Assembly (NCBI GenBank): GCA_948470475.1 | Contig: OX419339.1 | Span: 3,332,969-3,396,968, forward strand | DNA: 64,000 bases | Origin: Galaxea fascicularis | Taxonomy: Eukaryota > Cnidaria > Anthozoa > Scleractinia > Euphylliidae | Reading direction: 5' to 3' | Shown: piece by piece, positions 31,324-44,400 of the stretch | How the letters are laid out: each line of letters opens with the position of its first letter | Numbering within the stretch: position 1 is the first letter of the stretch | Position numbers and translations under genes: made by a program | The notes under the pieces: generated by a model | Told to the model about the DNA's origin: nothing | The model's database searches: none | What the model saw: the letters and a program-made list of their open reading frames with translations, nothing else

Positions 31324-32973
31324 TGATTGTCCACCTGGTTCCAGTGTAAACTTGAACATACACTCCCATATCTGTTTCGTGGAATGAATAGCGACTAACA
31401 ACGAAAAAAATTTCACGACATCGAGATGAACCCATAGAACGCACTTGGGATTATTTTTTCTCATTTCTGACGGCAACTGGATCTTGTATTGTTCCCAGTT
31501 TCCTAGTCTCCTTTTGTGACCCCATTTTCTGAAAATAATACAGACATTTAGAACATTAATTAAGGCAAAAGGCAAACGTCAATTCCTGGCTCATCGTCCA
31601 TTTCAAAAGAAGGCAAAAATGGAATTTTGGTTTGAAACGGTTTTTTGGAGAAAGAACTCGATCCATAGAAAGAGCTTTCAAGTTTCCAGTTAAAAAAAAA
31701 ATAAAAATAAAAGTAGTATTTCTTCAGCAAAATTATTCGGATTTCTATCCAGGTGTCTAGGTAAAATTGTTGATGCCCAGGTAATTCATTTATCTAACAT
31801 TCAAACTGTCTTGGTAAAATGACTTCCTGCATACTAATAAGTGGATAGGTTTAATAATGAGCGTCACTCTCAGACAATAGACACAATAGACCTGCCCGGT
31901 CTCTTTTAACCCTGATTGGCCCGTATAGAATCTATTATGTGTGCAAAAGTAAAAGCGAGCAGATTTCGAAAGCGCTATCTTTCTTGGGATCCATTTTGCA
32001 TAAGGCATGCGTAACGTAACGGAGCGGAAAATACGGCCAGTTAGCTACGAATTTATTCTTACACACAACTGTTAAAACAATCGGGAAATCAAACGATTTC
32101 TTGGAAAAGTAAATTACTAGTAAGACTTGTTTCCTAGCAAAGCGATTACAAGAAACGCCCGCTTTTAGTTTGAACACATAATAGATTCAGGGGATGGTTT
32201 TCGAGTAAGATTATCTAAATCTATTGAAATAATTCACTTTCGTATTAATTTCTGCAATCCTTGTCAGATCAGCTTTATGTCAGTCCGCATTGGTTATACC
32301 CGCTTTTTTTTCGCTTCTGTGAGTTATGCCTCAGAAGGCTTCTGATGTTCCCCTCTCATGTCTCCATATTTCAAGAATCGTCGACGACTAATCAATTTGA
32401 TGACGGGGCATGCCTTGCAATTGCGAAAACAAGCCAAGCGACTTCTCCTGTGAAGGCCTTCGAGAAACACATCGCAGCTATTCACATTAATCCTTCTTAA
32501 GAATTACTTTTGTTTAGATCTCTTGCCAATCCATCGTCTAGAGAGAAGGTTCGAATGCCATGAAATTAGCCACACCAGAACAAGGTCATACTTTATCGAA
32601 GTAGCTTTTCGGGAGGTACAAGCAATAACAATATCATTTTCTGGCAATTTCAATACATAATCATTTTGTATCATTTACTTGTGATTGTTTTCAAATATGA
32701 TCCGATGACAAATACTACCTAATAATGTATTCAGTTTGATATAATTTATTTTCGCAGTGAAACCGAATTTCTTGTTTATAGAACTTGTCTTTTTAGTAAC
32801 CAGTTGCTGCGTGATCAATCTGTTCATCACTAAAACGTCTGTTTCTATTTTTAGAATGAACAAGCAGTTAAAGGAGCTTCGGGCATGTCACGGACAAGAA
32901 TAATTGGTGGCTGATTTTCAAATTCCCCACCATTGATATTTAACGATCAAGAGGACAAAACGAAATTCACCTG
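31324..32973. other. Intergenic, no gene recognised
   Basis: Several frames of 60-90 codons on either strand show no family pattern. One minus frame (31575-31312, with WGHKRRLGNWEQYKIQLPSE) has protein-like composition but no recognisable domain. Confidence 0.4.
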
Positions 32974-33117
32974 ATGGGGCTGAGATACAAACAAGTTATT
33001 GCATTCATGATGTTTGTCAGTCTACAAATTCACATTGAGTTGGTTCAAGCTACACTAAAAGAAGGACAGAAACTATCAGGGCATGTACATGCAATTGCAA
33101 ACTATAAGAACATATAA
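32974..33117 (+). CDS. Candidate small secreted peptide or first exon
   Basis: 47 codons beginning MGLRYKQVIAFMMFVSL with a hydrophobic core and a possible cleavage site after ELVQA, then a 21-residue hydrophilic remainder. It has the look of a signal-peptide exon, though it ends in its own stop codon (33115-33117). No homologue recognised and no downstream exon identified; the next 480 bp lead into the 20-bp satellite. Confidence 0.2.
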   Translation: MGLRYKQVIAFMMFVSLQIHIELVQATLKEGQKLSGHVHAIANYKNI

Positions 33118-33600
33118 AACCCGGTTACAGTTTCAATCAAACACGTCTTATCGTTTACGTGATACGTTGATAAACGAAAGTCTTACTAGACCACTGAAAC
33201 TTAACAAAGTTAAATGAAATGCATAAAATATTTAACTTCAAGAGAGAAACTGGAAAATGCACTGTAGAGCATTCCTCGTTTTTATCAAGTTTCTTTCGTT
33301 TGCAATACCATTAGTGCATGTAATTAGCATTTAACTATTAGATTCTAAAAACTAGCAGCAAACACATTATCTCACTAACGTTACACAAAACCAAATATAC
33401 AAAACAAATACCAAGACAGGGTAAAACACATACAGAACTAAGTGAAAAACCAGAGTACCAACCCTGCTTCAAAAGTACTAAAAACCCAATAATGGTAAAA
33501 TTATCACGCTTCAGTTCAACTTAAGCTAAAAAAAACTCAAAACGTCGCCAATAAAAACGCACACGTTTCAACCAAAACAAAAAAACCTCCTTAAATTCAA

Positions 33601-36600
33601 GGTTGCAAGTGTGAGGGAGTGGTTGCAAGTGTGAGGGAGTGGTTGCAAGTGTGAGGGAGTGGTTGCAAGTGTGAGGGAGTGGTTGCAAGTGTGAGGGAGT
33701 GGTTGCAAGTGTGAGGGAGTGGTTGCAAGTGTGAGGGAGTGGTTGCAAGTGTGAGGGAGTGGTTGCAAGTGTGAGGGAGTGGTTGCAAGTGTGAGGGAGT
33801 GGTTGCAAGTGTGAGGGAGTGGTTGCAAGTGTGAGGGAGTGGTTGCAAGTGTGAGGGAGTGGTTGCAAGTGTGAGGGAGTGGTTGCAAGTGTGAGGGAGT
33901 GGTTGCAAGTGTGAGGGAGTGGTTGCAAGTGTGAGGGAGTGGTTGCAAGTGTGAGGGAGTGGTTGCAAGTGTGAGGGAGTGGTTGCAAGTGTGAGGGAGT
34001 GGTTGCAAGTGTGAGGGAGTGGTTGCAAGTGTGAGGGAGTGGTTGCAAGTGTGAGGGAGTGGTTGCAAGTGTGAGGGAGTGGTTGCAAGTGTGAGGGAGT
34101 GGTTGCAAGTGTGAGGGAGTGGTTGCAAGTGTGAGGGAGTGGTTGCAAGTGTGAGGGAGTGGTTGCAAGTGTGAGGGAGTGGTTGCAAGTGTGAGGGAGT
34201 GGTTGCAAGTGTGAGGGAGTGGTTGCAAGTGTGAGGGAGTGGTTGCAAGTGTGAGGGAGTGGTTGCAAGTGTGAGGGAGTGGTTGCAAGTGTGAGGGAGT
34301 GGTTGCAAGTGTGAGGGAGTGGTTGCAAGTGTGAGGGAGTGGTTGCAAGTGTGAGGGAGTGGTTGCAAGTGTGAGGGAGTGGTTGCAAGTGTGAGGGAGT
34401 GGTTGCAAGTGTGAGGGAGTGGTTGCAAGTGTGAGGGAGTGGTTGCAAGTGTGAGGGAGTGGTTGCAAGTGTGAGGGAGTGGTTGCAAGTGTGAGGGAGT
34501 GGTTGCAAGTGTGAGGGAGTGGTTGCAAGTGTGAGGGAGTGGTTGCAAGTGTGAGGGAGTGGTTGCAAGTGTGAGGGAGTGGTTGCAAGTGTGAGGGAGT
34601 GGTTGCAAGTGTGAGGGAGTGGTTGCAAGTGTGAGGGAGTGGTTGCAAGTGTGAGGGAGTGGTTGCAAGTGTGAGGGAGTGGTTGCAAGTGTGAGGGAGT
34701 GGTTGCAAGTGTGAGGGAGTGGTTGCAAGTGTGAGGGAGTGGTTGCAAGTGTGAGGGAGTGGTTGCAAGTGTGAGGGAGTGGTTGCAAGTGTGAGGGAGT
34801 GGTTGCAAGTGTGAGGGAGTGGTTGCAAGTGTGAGGGAGTGGTTGCAAGTGTGAGGGAGTGGTTGCAAGTGTGAGGGAGTGGTTGCAAGTGTGAGGGAGT
34901 GGTTGCAAGTGTGAGGGAGTGGTTGCAAGTGTGAGGGAGTGGTTGCAAGTGTGAGGGAGTGGTTGCAAGTGTGAGGGAGTGGTTGCAAGTGTGAGGGAGT
35001 GGTTGCAAGTGTGAGGGAGTGGTTGCAAGTGTGAGGGAGTGGTTGCAAGTGTGAGGGAGTGGTTGCAAGTGTGAGGGAGTGGTTGCAAGTGTGAGGGAGT
35101 GGTTGCAAGTGTGAGGGAGTGGTTGCAAGTGTGAGGGAGTGGTTGCAAGTGTGAGGGAGTGGTTGCAAGTGTGAGGGAGTGGTTGCAAGTGTGAGGGAGT
35201 GGTTGCAAGTGTGAGGGAGTGGTTGCAAGTGTGAGGGAGTGGTTGCAAGTGTGAGGGAGTGGTTGCAAGTGTGAGGGAGTGGTTGCAAGTGTGAGGGAGT
35301 GGTTGCAAGTGTGAGGGAGTGGTTGCAAGTGTGAGGGAGTGGTTGCAAGTGTGAGGGAGTGGTTGCAAGTGTGAGGGAGTGGTTGCAAGTGTGAGGGAGT
35401 GGTTGCAAGTGTGAGGGAGTGGTTGCAAGTGTGAGGGAGTGGTTGCAAGTGTGAGGGAGTGGTTGCAAGTGTGAGGGAGTGGTTGCAAGTGTGAGGGAGT
35501 GGTTGCAAGTGTGAGGGAGTGGTTGCAAGTGTGAGGGAGTGGTTGCAAGTGTGAGGGAGTGGTTGCAAGTGTGAGGGAGTGGTTGCAAGTGTGAGGGAGT
35601 GGTTGCAAGTGTGAGGGAGTGGTTGCAAGTGTGAGGGAGTGGTTGCAAGTGTGAGGGAGTGGTTGCAAGTGTGAGGGAGTGGTTGCAAGTGTGAGGGAGT
35701 GGTTGCAAGTGTGAGGGAGTGGTTGCAAGTGTGAGGGAGTGGTTGCAAGTGTGAGGGAGTGGTTGCAAGTGTGAGGGAGTGGTTGCAAGTGTGAGGGAGT
35801 GGTTGCAAGTGTGAGGGAGTGGTTGCAAGTGTGAGGGAGTGGTTGCAAGTGTGAGGGAGTGGTTGCAAGTGTGAGGGAGTGGTTGCAAGTGTGAGGGAGT
35901 GGTTGCAAGTGTGAGGGAGTGGTTGCAAGTGTGAGGGAGTGGTTGCAAGTGTGAGGGAGTGGTTGCAAGTGTGAGGGAGTGGTTGCAAGTGTGAGGGAGT
36001 GGTTGCAAGTGTGAGGGAGTGGTTGCAAGTGTGAGGGAGTGGTTGCAAGTGTGAGGGAGTGGTTGCAAGTGTGAGGGAGTGGTTGCAAGTGTGAGGGAGT
36101 GGTTGCAAGTGTGAGGGAGTGGTTGCAAGTGTGAGGGAGTGGTTGCAAGTGTGAGGGAGTGGTTGCAAGTGTGAGGGAGTGGTTGCAAGTGTGAGGGAGT
36201 GGTTGCAAGTGTGAGGGAGTGGTTGCAAGTGTGAGGGAGTGGTTGCAAGTGTGAGGGAGTGGTTGCAAGTGTGAGGGAGTGGTTGCAAGTGTGAGGGAGT
36301 GGTTGCAAGTGTGAGGGAGTGGTTGCAAGTGTGAGGGAGTGGTTGCAAGTGTGAGGGAGTGGTTGCAAGTGTGAGGGAGTGGTTGCAAGTGTGAGGGAGT
36401 GGTTGCAAGTGTGAGGGAGTGGTTGCAAGTGTGAGGGAGTGGTTGCAAGTGTGAGGGAGTGGTTGCAAGTGTGAGGGAGTGGTTGCAAGTGTGAGGGAGT
36501 GGTTGCAAGTGTGAGGGAGTGGTTGCAAGTGTGAGGGAGTGGTTGCAAGTGTGAGGGAGTGGTTGCAAGTGTGAGGGAGTGGTTGCAAGTGTGAGGGAGT

Positions 36601-38370
36601 GGTTGCAAGTGTGAGGGAGTGGTTGCAAGTGTGAGGGAGTGGTTGCAAGTGTGAGGGAGTGGTTGCAAGTGTGAGGGAGTGGTTGCAAGTGTGAGGGAGT
36701 GGTTGCAAGTGTGAGGGAGTGGTTGCAAGTGTGAGGGAGTGGTTGCAAGTGTGAGGGAGTGGTTGCAAGTGTGAGGGAGTGGTTGCAAGTGTGAGGGAGT
36801 GGTTGCAAGTGTGAGGGAGTGGTTGCAAGTGTGAGGGAGTGGTTGCAAGTGTGAGGGAGTGGTTGCAAGTGTGAGGGAGTGGTTGCAAGTGTGAGGGAGT
36901 GGTTGCAAGTGTGAGGGAGTGGTTGCAAGTGTGAGGGAGTGGTTGCAAGTGTGAGGGAGTGGTTGCAAGTGTGAGGGAGTGGTTGCAAGTGTGAGGGAGT
37001 GGTTGCAAGTGTGAGGGAGTGGTTGCAAGTGTGAGGGAGTGGTTGCAAGTGTGAGGGAGTGGTTGCAAGTGTGAGGGAGTGGTTGCAAGTGTGAGGGAGT
37101 GGTTGCAAGTGTGAGGGAGTGGTTGCAAGTGTGAGGGAGTGGTTGCAAGTGTGAGGGAGTGGTTGCAAGTGTGAGGGAGTGGTTGCAAGTGTGAGGGAGT
37201 GGTTGCAAGTGTGAGGGAGTGGTTGCAAGTGTGAGGGAGTGGTTGCAAGTGTGAGGGAGTGGTTGCAAGTGTGAGGGAGTGGTTGCAAGTGTGAGGGAGT
37301 GGTTGCAAGTGTGAGGGAGTGGTTGCAAGTGTGAGGGAGTGGTTGCAAGTGTGAGGGAGTGGTTGCAAGTGTGAGGGAGTGGTTGCAAGTGTGAGGGAGT
37401 GGTTGCAAGTGTGAGGGAGTGGTTGCAAGTGTGAGGGAGTGGTTGCAAGTGTGAGGGAGTGGTTGCAAGTGTGAGGGAGTGGTTGCAAGTGTGAGGGAGT
37501 GGTTGCAAGTGTGAGGGAGTGGTTGCAAGTGTGAGGGAGTGGTTGCAAGTGTGAGGGAGTGGTTGCAAGTGTGAGGGAGTGGTTGCAAGTGTGAGGGAGT
37601 GGTTGCAAGTGTGAGGGAGTGGTTGCAAGTGTGAGGGAGTGGTTGCAAGTGTGAGGGAGTGGTTGCAAGTGTGAGGGAGTGGTTGCAAGTGTGAGGGAGT
37701 GGTTGCAAGTGTGAGGGAGTGGTTGCAAGTGTGAGGGAGTGGTTGCAAGTGTGAGGGAGTGGTTGCAAGTGTGAGGGAGTGGTTGCAAGTGTGAGGGAGT
37801 GGTTGCAAGTGTGAGGGAGTGGTTGCAAGTGTGAGGGAGTGGTTGCAAGTGTGAGGGAGTGGTTGCAAGTGTGAGGGAGTGGTTGCAAGTGTGAGGGAGT
37901 GGTTGCAAGTGTGAGGGAGTGGTTGCAAGTGTGAGGGAGTGGTTGCAAGTGTGAGGGAGTGGTTGCAAGTGTGAGGGAGTGGTTGCAAGTGTGAGGGAGT
38001 GGTTGCAAGTGTGAGGGAGTGGTTGCAAGTGTGAGGGAGTGGTTGCAAGTGTGAGGGAGTGGTTGCAAGTGTGAGGGAGTGGTTGCAAGTGTGAGGGAGT
38101 GGTTGCAAGTGTGAGGGAGTGGTTGCAAGTGTGAGGGAGTGGTTGCAAGTGTGAGGGAGTGGTTGCAAGTGTGAGGGAGTGGTTGCAAGTGTGAGGGAGT
38201 GGTTGCAAGTGTGAGGGAGTGGTTGCAAGTGTGAGGGAGTGGTTGCAAGTGTGAGGGAGTGGTTGCAAGTGTGAGGGAGTGGTTGCAAGTGTGAGGGAGT
38301 GGTTGCAAGTGTGAGGGAGTGGTTGCAAGTGTGAGGGAGTGGTTGCAAGTGTGAGGGAGTGGTTGCAAGT
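33601..38370. repeat. 20-bp perfect tandem array, 238.5 copies
   Basis: The unit GGTTGCAAGTGTGAGGGAGT repeats head to tail over 4770 bp with no substitution or indel that I can see. The plus strand has 10 G and 1 C per unit, a very strong strand skew. Because the unit has no stop on the minus strand and 20 is not a multiple of 3, all three minus frames stay open for about 1600 codons. These frames are a by-product and not a gene. Flanks are unique sequence. The lack of any variant suggests recent expansion or a collapsed/extended assembly. Confidence 0.98.
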
Positions 38371-41300
38371 CGTCACTTCTGTACTTGACCCATTGCACTA
38401 GACATGGGAAGCAGGCGTTCAACCGTAGTTCGTTGTCCGTAGTCACCTTACCGTTAAGTCCCTACGAACATTTTTAGTCCAAATCAATTTCAGATTAAAA
38501 CGTGAAAACAAAGAAACGATACAAATATTTCTTCGACATTTTTCGTAGAAATTGGAAAAATAAGACAAGTTACATAACTCGTGATTAACCTACGGAAATG
38601 GTTAGTCAGTGTTCTTTACAGAAGTATCCGTATAAAAGACAAAACAGGAATACTAACCTGCGGACAGTTTAGGTTATTCACGAATCACTCCGAACGCAGA
38701 GCTGACATAATTGTCGTTATTTCACACAAAATCATTGCTTTGCTAAGAGTTGCTGCGAGGGACAACATATTGCTGGCATTTTCAATGCCGTAGCTGTTAA
38801 AAATCGCGTTTACTGTTGCCAAGGAGTTGTTGTTCTTTGCGAGAGTTTGCAAATGTCGATCAAACTTACCAAGCGGGGCCGAGGTTATAAACCGTCCGCA
38901 CTTCGCTTGGCTTTTATTCAACAAATTTTGTGCCCTAAAACATGAGCGACAGCAGGAAAATATGGAACGTTTTAGGATCCAAAATGAAATATTGGATAGA
39001 GAGTCCAAACCAATTTGAGATGAAAGCGTGAAAACAACAAAACGTAAGAAAACAAAACCGATGCGATTGTCTCTTCGACGTTTCTCGTAGAAATCGGAAA
39101 GACATATACCAAACCGAGACAAATCGCTATTCAATTTTCTTGGCATAAATGTCCATATATAAGACAAAGCAGGAGCGCTAACCTGCGCACAATTTAAGTC
39201 AGTCAACAACCACTCCGAACGCAGAGCTCAAGCAGAAGCCGTCATTTCACACAAAAGTAAGTCTTATTAGTTCTCATGCCTAGCAAGGAACCTTCTTCAA
39301 ATAAGGATTTTTAGTGGCAAAACCCTCCAGTTTAACCGGCACGCAGCAACGTCTCGAAGACAGCGCATGATTACTGAAACCTTGCCAAGCCACATGATCT
39401 TCTCTTCATGCAAGCGTCTGCAGGCAAACACGAGGAAAAGCTGAAACAAGGTAATGTTTTTACAGCTTGACCAGAGACGCTCTCTTTTTCGCTGTTCCTT
39501 GCAATAATTTCGTCTCTTTTCTCGAGCTTTTTGTTGTTCTTTCTCCCGTTGCTCGACAGTACAATCCAGCCTGTTTGTTCGTGCTCTTTCTCCCGCTGTT
39601 TGTCACCGATACTCTGCCCGTTTACTCGTGCCCTTTCTTGTTCTTTTTCCCGCTGTTTGTCACTGATACTCCGCCAACGAATAGACAAAACTGACTTTGT
39701 TTTAAAACCGTCTTCAAAATTTGACCATAAAATTTTCTGCCACAAAAACGCGGATTGAGAACTGCGGGTATTGGCAAATGATCTGTCCAAATACGGTCCA
39801 AATGGAAGCGCGCTCATATGCGAGCTTGCACGCGAAAGGGTTAACTGGAGTGTCACATTTGACTTTGGCTTATATCGAGGGGGTGGACGTACGTACGGTT
39901 AGGTCATATCGCTTTGTAATTTAACAAATCGATGTGACCGTTTTATACATCAGTGTCCTTTTATTAATCATAAATTTTGTTATAATATTCTCAAATTGGA
40001 TGTTTCAACATGAATATGTATCAACATGTTGCGTAAATGTCTGTAAATGTATCTTACCTTAGCCTGGGTTGATCCATTCACAGTGAAAGGTTTGCCCCGT
40101 TCTGTCTTCCTTGTTTATACTACAACTTTACCTATTGGTTGTTATCACAGACTCTGTCCTAAAATAGAAGCTACTGCACACCACATGCCTGCATTAGTAA
40201 GTGGGTATCAACACTGCTGACCGTGGCTAGGTAGTATTTCTTGGTGCAATGTGTTGCGCGTGCACTGAGCTAAGTTCCACAGTTACGAACGCTTTATGTG
40301 TCGCAGTTAATCCGAGTTCAGCAATAAAAAGGAGTATTTCTGCGTTCCTTTGTGTGATATAAAACATTGGCAACAGACTAATGAAATGCGTTTTGAGGCC
40401 ACAAACTGCATGGGTAAGGTGCGTAATGTTACCGTTGTTAGTGAAGGTAGGCTGAGAAGATTAACAATGTGCAATAATTAGAAATAAAACTGATAAATGG
40501 TCACTTGTCGATGACTGTAAAAATCATAATAATATTACATGAAACGAATGCCCATGCAATTGTCCATCAACAAGTTAGAAAAACTAAGGTGGCTTAGTGT
40601 ACGCTCCCACTGCATTTTATCTTTGCAAAATTACTTTTTAACAATAACAAGATAGGGACATTGAAATCGTTTTGAGTTATTGCCAATTAGGGGTGTTTTA
40701 CTGTTGCCACGGTAACGTCGTTGTTCAACGCATTTGATTGATACGGCGTTTTCGCGGTAGCAACTGCTATAAACAGGGGCAGTATTACAGAGAAACTAGT
40801 GCTTTAACCTACGATTGCGTGAAATTTCATTAAGGACAATTGAAAAAAAAAACAGAACAAACAAGCTTTAATTAAGTATCCTTAGTAATAGTTTAGCTTT
40901 TAATTTCTGGTTTGTTTCCCTTTACATCTCAGCCTTGAAAAATTTATTGTAGACGTGTGTTATTTGACGCAGGATTTTACTTGAGGATTCAACGAATTGG
41001 GGAACGTTTCAGTACTTTGCTTTTGCTGAGTAAGTCAATTCAAGTGGAAACACCTTGCTTTGCCGTAAAGGTTATGAAGTACTTGAGTTTTGCGACCTTA
41101 CCTGTTTTCAAATTAAACAAGATATGAAGTCATACACGCGGAGGAAAGACACCGTGAAGAAAATTGCGAAGAAGCTTCTCTTTGTGTTTTGTAGATTTCC
41201 GGTGTATTTTGGACACCAAAGTTCAGAGAAGGTTTAATGTTGTTCATCTTTTCTGTTCATTGACCGAAATTCGACGAATCATAGGAACAACTACCTTAAG

Positions 41301-41468
41301 AAGACTTCTAATGACAACCTGGTAATTTTAGCTTCCCCCGTTTGTGTTAAATGCATTCAATAGCACTGAATATCAAATTCTAATCATCATAGGTGATTTT
41401 TTGTTTTTCTTTTGTTTTCAATGAAACTTAATTAGTCCTTAGATTACTTGCAGTGGAAACGCATTAAC
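38371..41468. other. Upstream region of the CAP cluster
   Basis: No clear coding exon. It contains a duplicated segment with TATA-like boxes (38478-39258), a short C/T-rich tandem repeat of about 57 bp at 39530-39680 (CCCGCTGTTTGTCA), and a possible UTR exon donor (GA|GTAAGT) near 41030. A 5' UTR exon of the first CAP gene probably lies here, because its coding exon 1 is preceded by an acceptor-like TTGCAG. Confidence 0.4.
38478..39258. repeat. Direct duplication of a promoter-like segment
   Basis: 38478-38735 and 39007-39258 share CGTGAAAACAA, TTCTTCGAC-TTT-TCGTAGAAA, TATAAAAGACAAA-CAGGA (TATATAAGACAAAGCAGGA in the second), CTAACCTGCG, CACTCCGAACGCAGAGCT and TCATTTCACACAAAA-type words in order, offset about 525 bp. 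The second copy ends in AAAAGTAAGTC, a good splice donor. It could be duplicated promoter plus first non-coding exon. Confidence 0.55.
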
Positions 41469-44400
41469 ATGTTCAGGCTCCAGCTTGGTGTGATTTTCAT
41501 TCTTCTTGGTGAGTACACGTTCCAGCTATGATAATTAAGCACAGGTGCCCTACCCCTTAACTGCCCAATGTTATTCCTACAAAACAAATTTTAAAATTGG
41601 AAAAGGCGTTTTAAAACTATGCCACACCTTGAACAGCAAAGTCTCTGTCTTCAAGGTCTGCAAAATGAACTTTGCAATGACGTAGTTTCTTGGTATTTGT
41701 TACAACTGGTTTCTATGAGCTTACCGTAAAAGCTCTATTGAGCCCCCAGGGGGCTTATTTCATTTCAGGCCTCATTAACGGGAGGGGGGAAGGAAGGGGG
41801 TTATTAGATACGGGGCTTAATAAAGAGGGGGGCTTATTGAAAGAGAAAAAAACATTTGTGCCGCATGAAGTGGATTTTCGTAATAGGAAATAGCAGGGAC
41901 TGGTGACTAACTCTCATGTCCTGCTTGGACATAACCGTAAATGAACCACGGCTCCCACACACTGCCAGGGCAAGCTGTGCTTGAGTTTCTGGCAAGATAC
42001 TGGTCCAACTCGTCGCTGTTAATAACTCGGGCCACGTATTTAAAGTGTGATCTGTCTGTGAGTGACGCAACGGGTACATAACTGGACGTTTAATGCGTAA
42101 GTTAGCTTATGTGCTAAGTGGAGTAATTAAATTATTGGGGATTAAGTCTCACATGTAATGCAGACGCAGCCAAATTTACGGGTGTAATGAAGGGCTTTGT
42201 GGCTTTCTTTAATTTGTAATATTTCATTGTAGTTCGAGATGCGTTTTCCAAATCCGTTAAGAAGCACAACAAAAAGGAATCCATACCGGGGCAGCATAAG
42301 TCTCATTACCTTCTTCTGATGGGACAGCCTGTTGAGGATCAACAGCACCACAAAGGACTGGGGATTATTCTCTCCTCTACACGCAATGAGGATGCAGAGA
42401 AACTAAAGCAAACTTCGTCAAGTGAAGATCAGACGAAGGACAAAGCTGAAAATTCAAAGCCTGATCTTCCGGCTTCAGTGCAAAATTCTCCAAATAGTTT
42501 TTCATCAAATCGCGATTATAGCTATACAGAAGCACTTTTCACGGGAACACCATTATTTAATGGCCGACCGTTCACAACTTTCGATAAACCTCAAAGTGTC
42601 CAGGACCACGCGAGTGGCATTAGGCAGCCTGCTAAGGAAAATGAAGGAAATTTGGAAAGATACAATAGTGCAGGTTTAGTGGACCCAGTGGTTGAACACA
42701 GTGATGATCGCAACAAGCACAACGAAAGTGCTCAAAGGCAGAAAGAAACTCATTCAGAAGAGGGGGTTACAGGGGTAGTCATAAACACGACCCTACAGGA
42801 AGGGGAGAATCATGAAGTATTTCAAACTGTAGAACACGAGAACGAAGAGAAGAATTCATTAAATGAAACACCAGAAAACGCAATGGAACTCGTCAAAAAT
42901 CAATACTTTATACCACTTGGAGGGTCCCTGAACAAATCATCCGGCCAAGTGTTGAAAACGGTCAACAATCAAGACAATCAACAGCCCTATAAGTCTGGAC
43001 CATTGGACACAGACGCTCTACAGCAGCCAAACCTTCCAACTCGTGATAACCGAACTCCAAATGTGCAAGGACCAAGTCATTCAGGACACAATGGTGGGTA
43101 CGTTGAAAATCAGTTACCTTATAAAAACTACGACGAGGAGTCTAACGTGTTAGGCTCAAATGGTTTTGGTCATGCAACCTTGGTACATCAGCACGCCGGT
43201 CACACCATGGATATGGAGTATCAAAAGATAAGGAACATGGAATCGGAAGAGAAAACGAACGAAGGTTTGTATCCGAATGGTATAGTTATCAACGCAAAGG
43301 AAACGAACTCCGTTTCTCAAGCCAAATCGGATAAGACGCTGTCGAAAGAAGGCAAAGAGGAACAAACCTCTCCTTACCAATCTCTCAGGAACAAGCAGAC
43401 AGACGGCTTATCCAACGCACCAAATAAACTGCCCGACAGTGAAAACCAAGAGCAGCAGGAAAAACAAGGTTTAATCTACGAAGCAAAGCAAACAGCAGAT
43501 GGAAATTTGAACGATACCAAGACAACATCAATGGCCAGCACTACACTTTCTCATGAAACAGATCATGGAGTGGAGAGCGGTATTAGCCAGCTTCGGCCGC
43601 ATAAGATAATAGAGAGCACATTTGATGAGGAACTCGCCCATAGGATAAGCCCAGGCTTATCATATCCACAGAAACCTCCAAAAGGTAGGCCATACCCAGA
43701 CGCATATGACTTTGAGCCTCTATCGACATATCGGGAAGGAAGCAATCCTTTAGATTTTATCAGGGAAAATGAGACAGCAACAAATGGCCGTCAGGAGACG
43801 CCAATTCAAGGATCTTTACATGTCTCCGAGACAACTTCACTTGGACCTTTGAGTGCGATGCAAAAGGAAACAAAAACGAAACAGGTTACATCTGGCCACG
43901 AGATTGGATATACAGGAACATCACAAGAAAGTGTGGAAAAGGAGAAAGAGACGCATTATGAATCGAGTGACAGTTTTATCCGGCCACCTTCTGGCCAAGG
44001 AGAAACCGGTCCAAGAGTCTCTTCTTCCCATCACGTAGAGAATAATCCTTCAGAATTTTCTTCAAGAAAAAACCACGAGCTGTTTAAGCCTAAAGATAAG
44101 TCAGAACAAGTTGAATCACCCAACACCGTTACAATTTCATCAAGCCCTTCGCGAGAAAATAAAGAAGAAACCACGCAGAACGAGGAAGAGTATCAGTCGT
44201 CAGAAAATACATTCCATGGCGGACCAGTTCAAGAGGGTACAGTTTTCATCAACAAGGGCCTGACGCAAGAATCAAAAGATCAAGGAGTAAACCAAAAACA
44301 GACGTACAAAGAAATTCCACCAGCTTCTTCCAATAGAGAGACTGAATCTTCTTCAATTCTGAGCCCACAGCAGGAAGAGCCTGCAGTTAATGGTCAGAAC

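Noticed and set aside
33601..38370. CRISPR-like array
   Set aside because: There are no spacers: the units are directly contiguous and identical, and the genome is eukaryotic.
33521..38446. A 1641-codon minus-strand frame, and 1602- and 1583-codon frames in the other phases
   Set aside because: They are the 20-bp satellite read through. The unit has no stop in any minus frame, all three frames give the same 20-residue repeat, and the flanks show no signal peptide, domain or splice logic.
38685..39209. 174-codon minus frame
   Set aside because: It spans the boundary of a duplicated non-coding segment, and its composition changes along its length. No family resemblance.
39371..39856. 161-codon minus frame with repeated SDKQREKE
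   Set aside because: The repeat comes from a 57-bp tandem repeat. No domain and no gene context.
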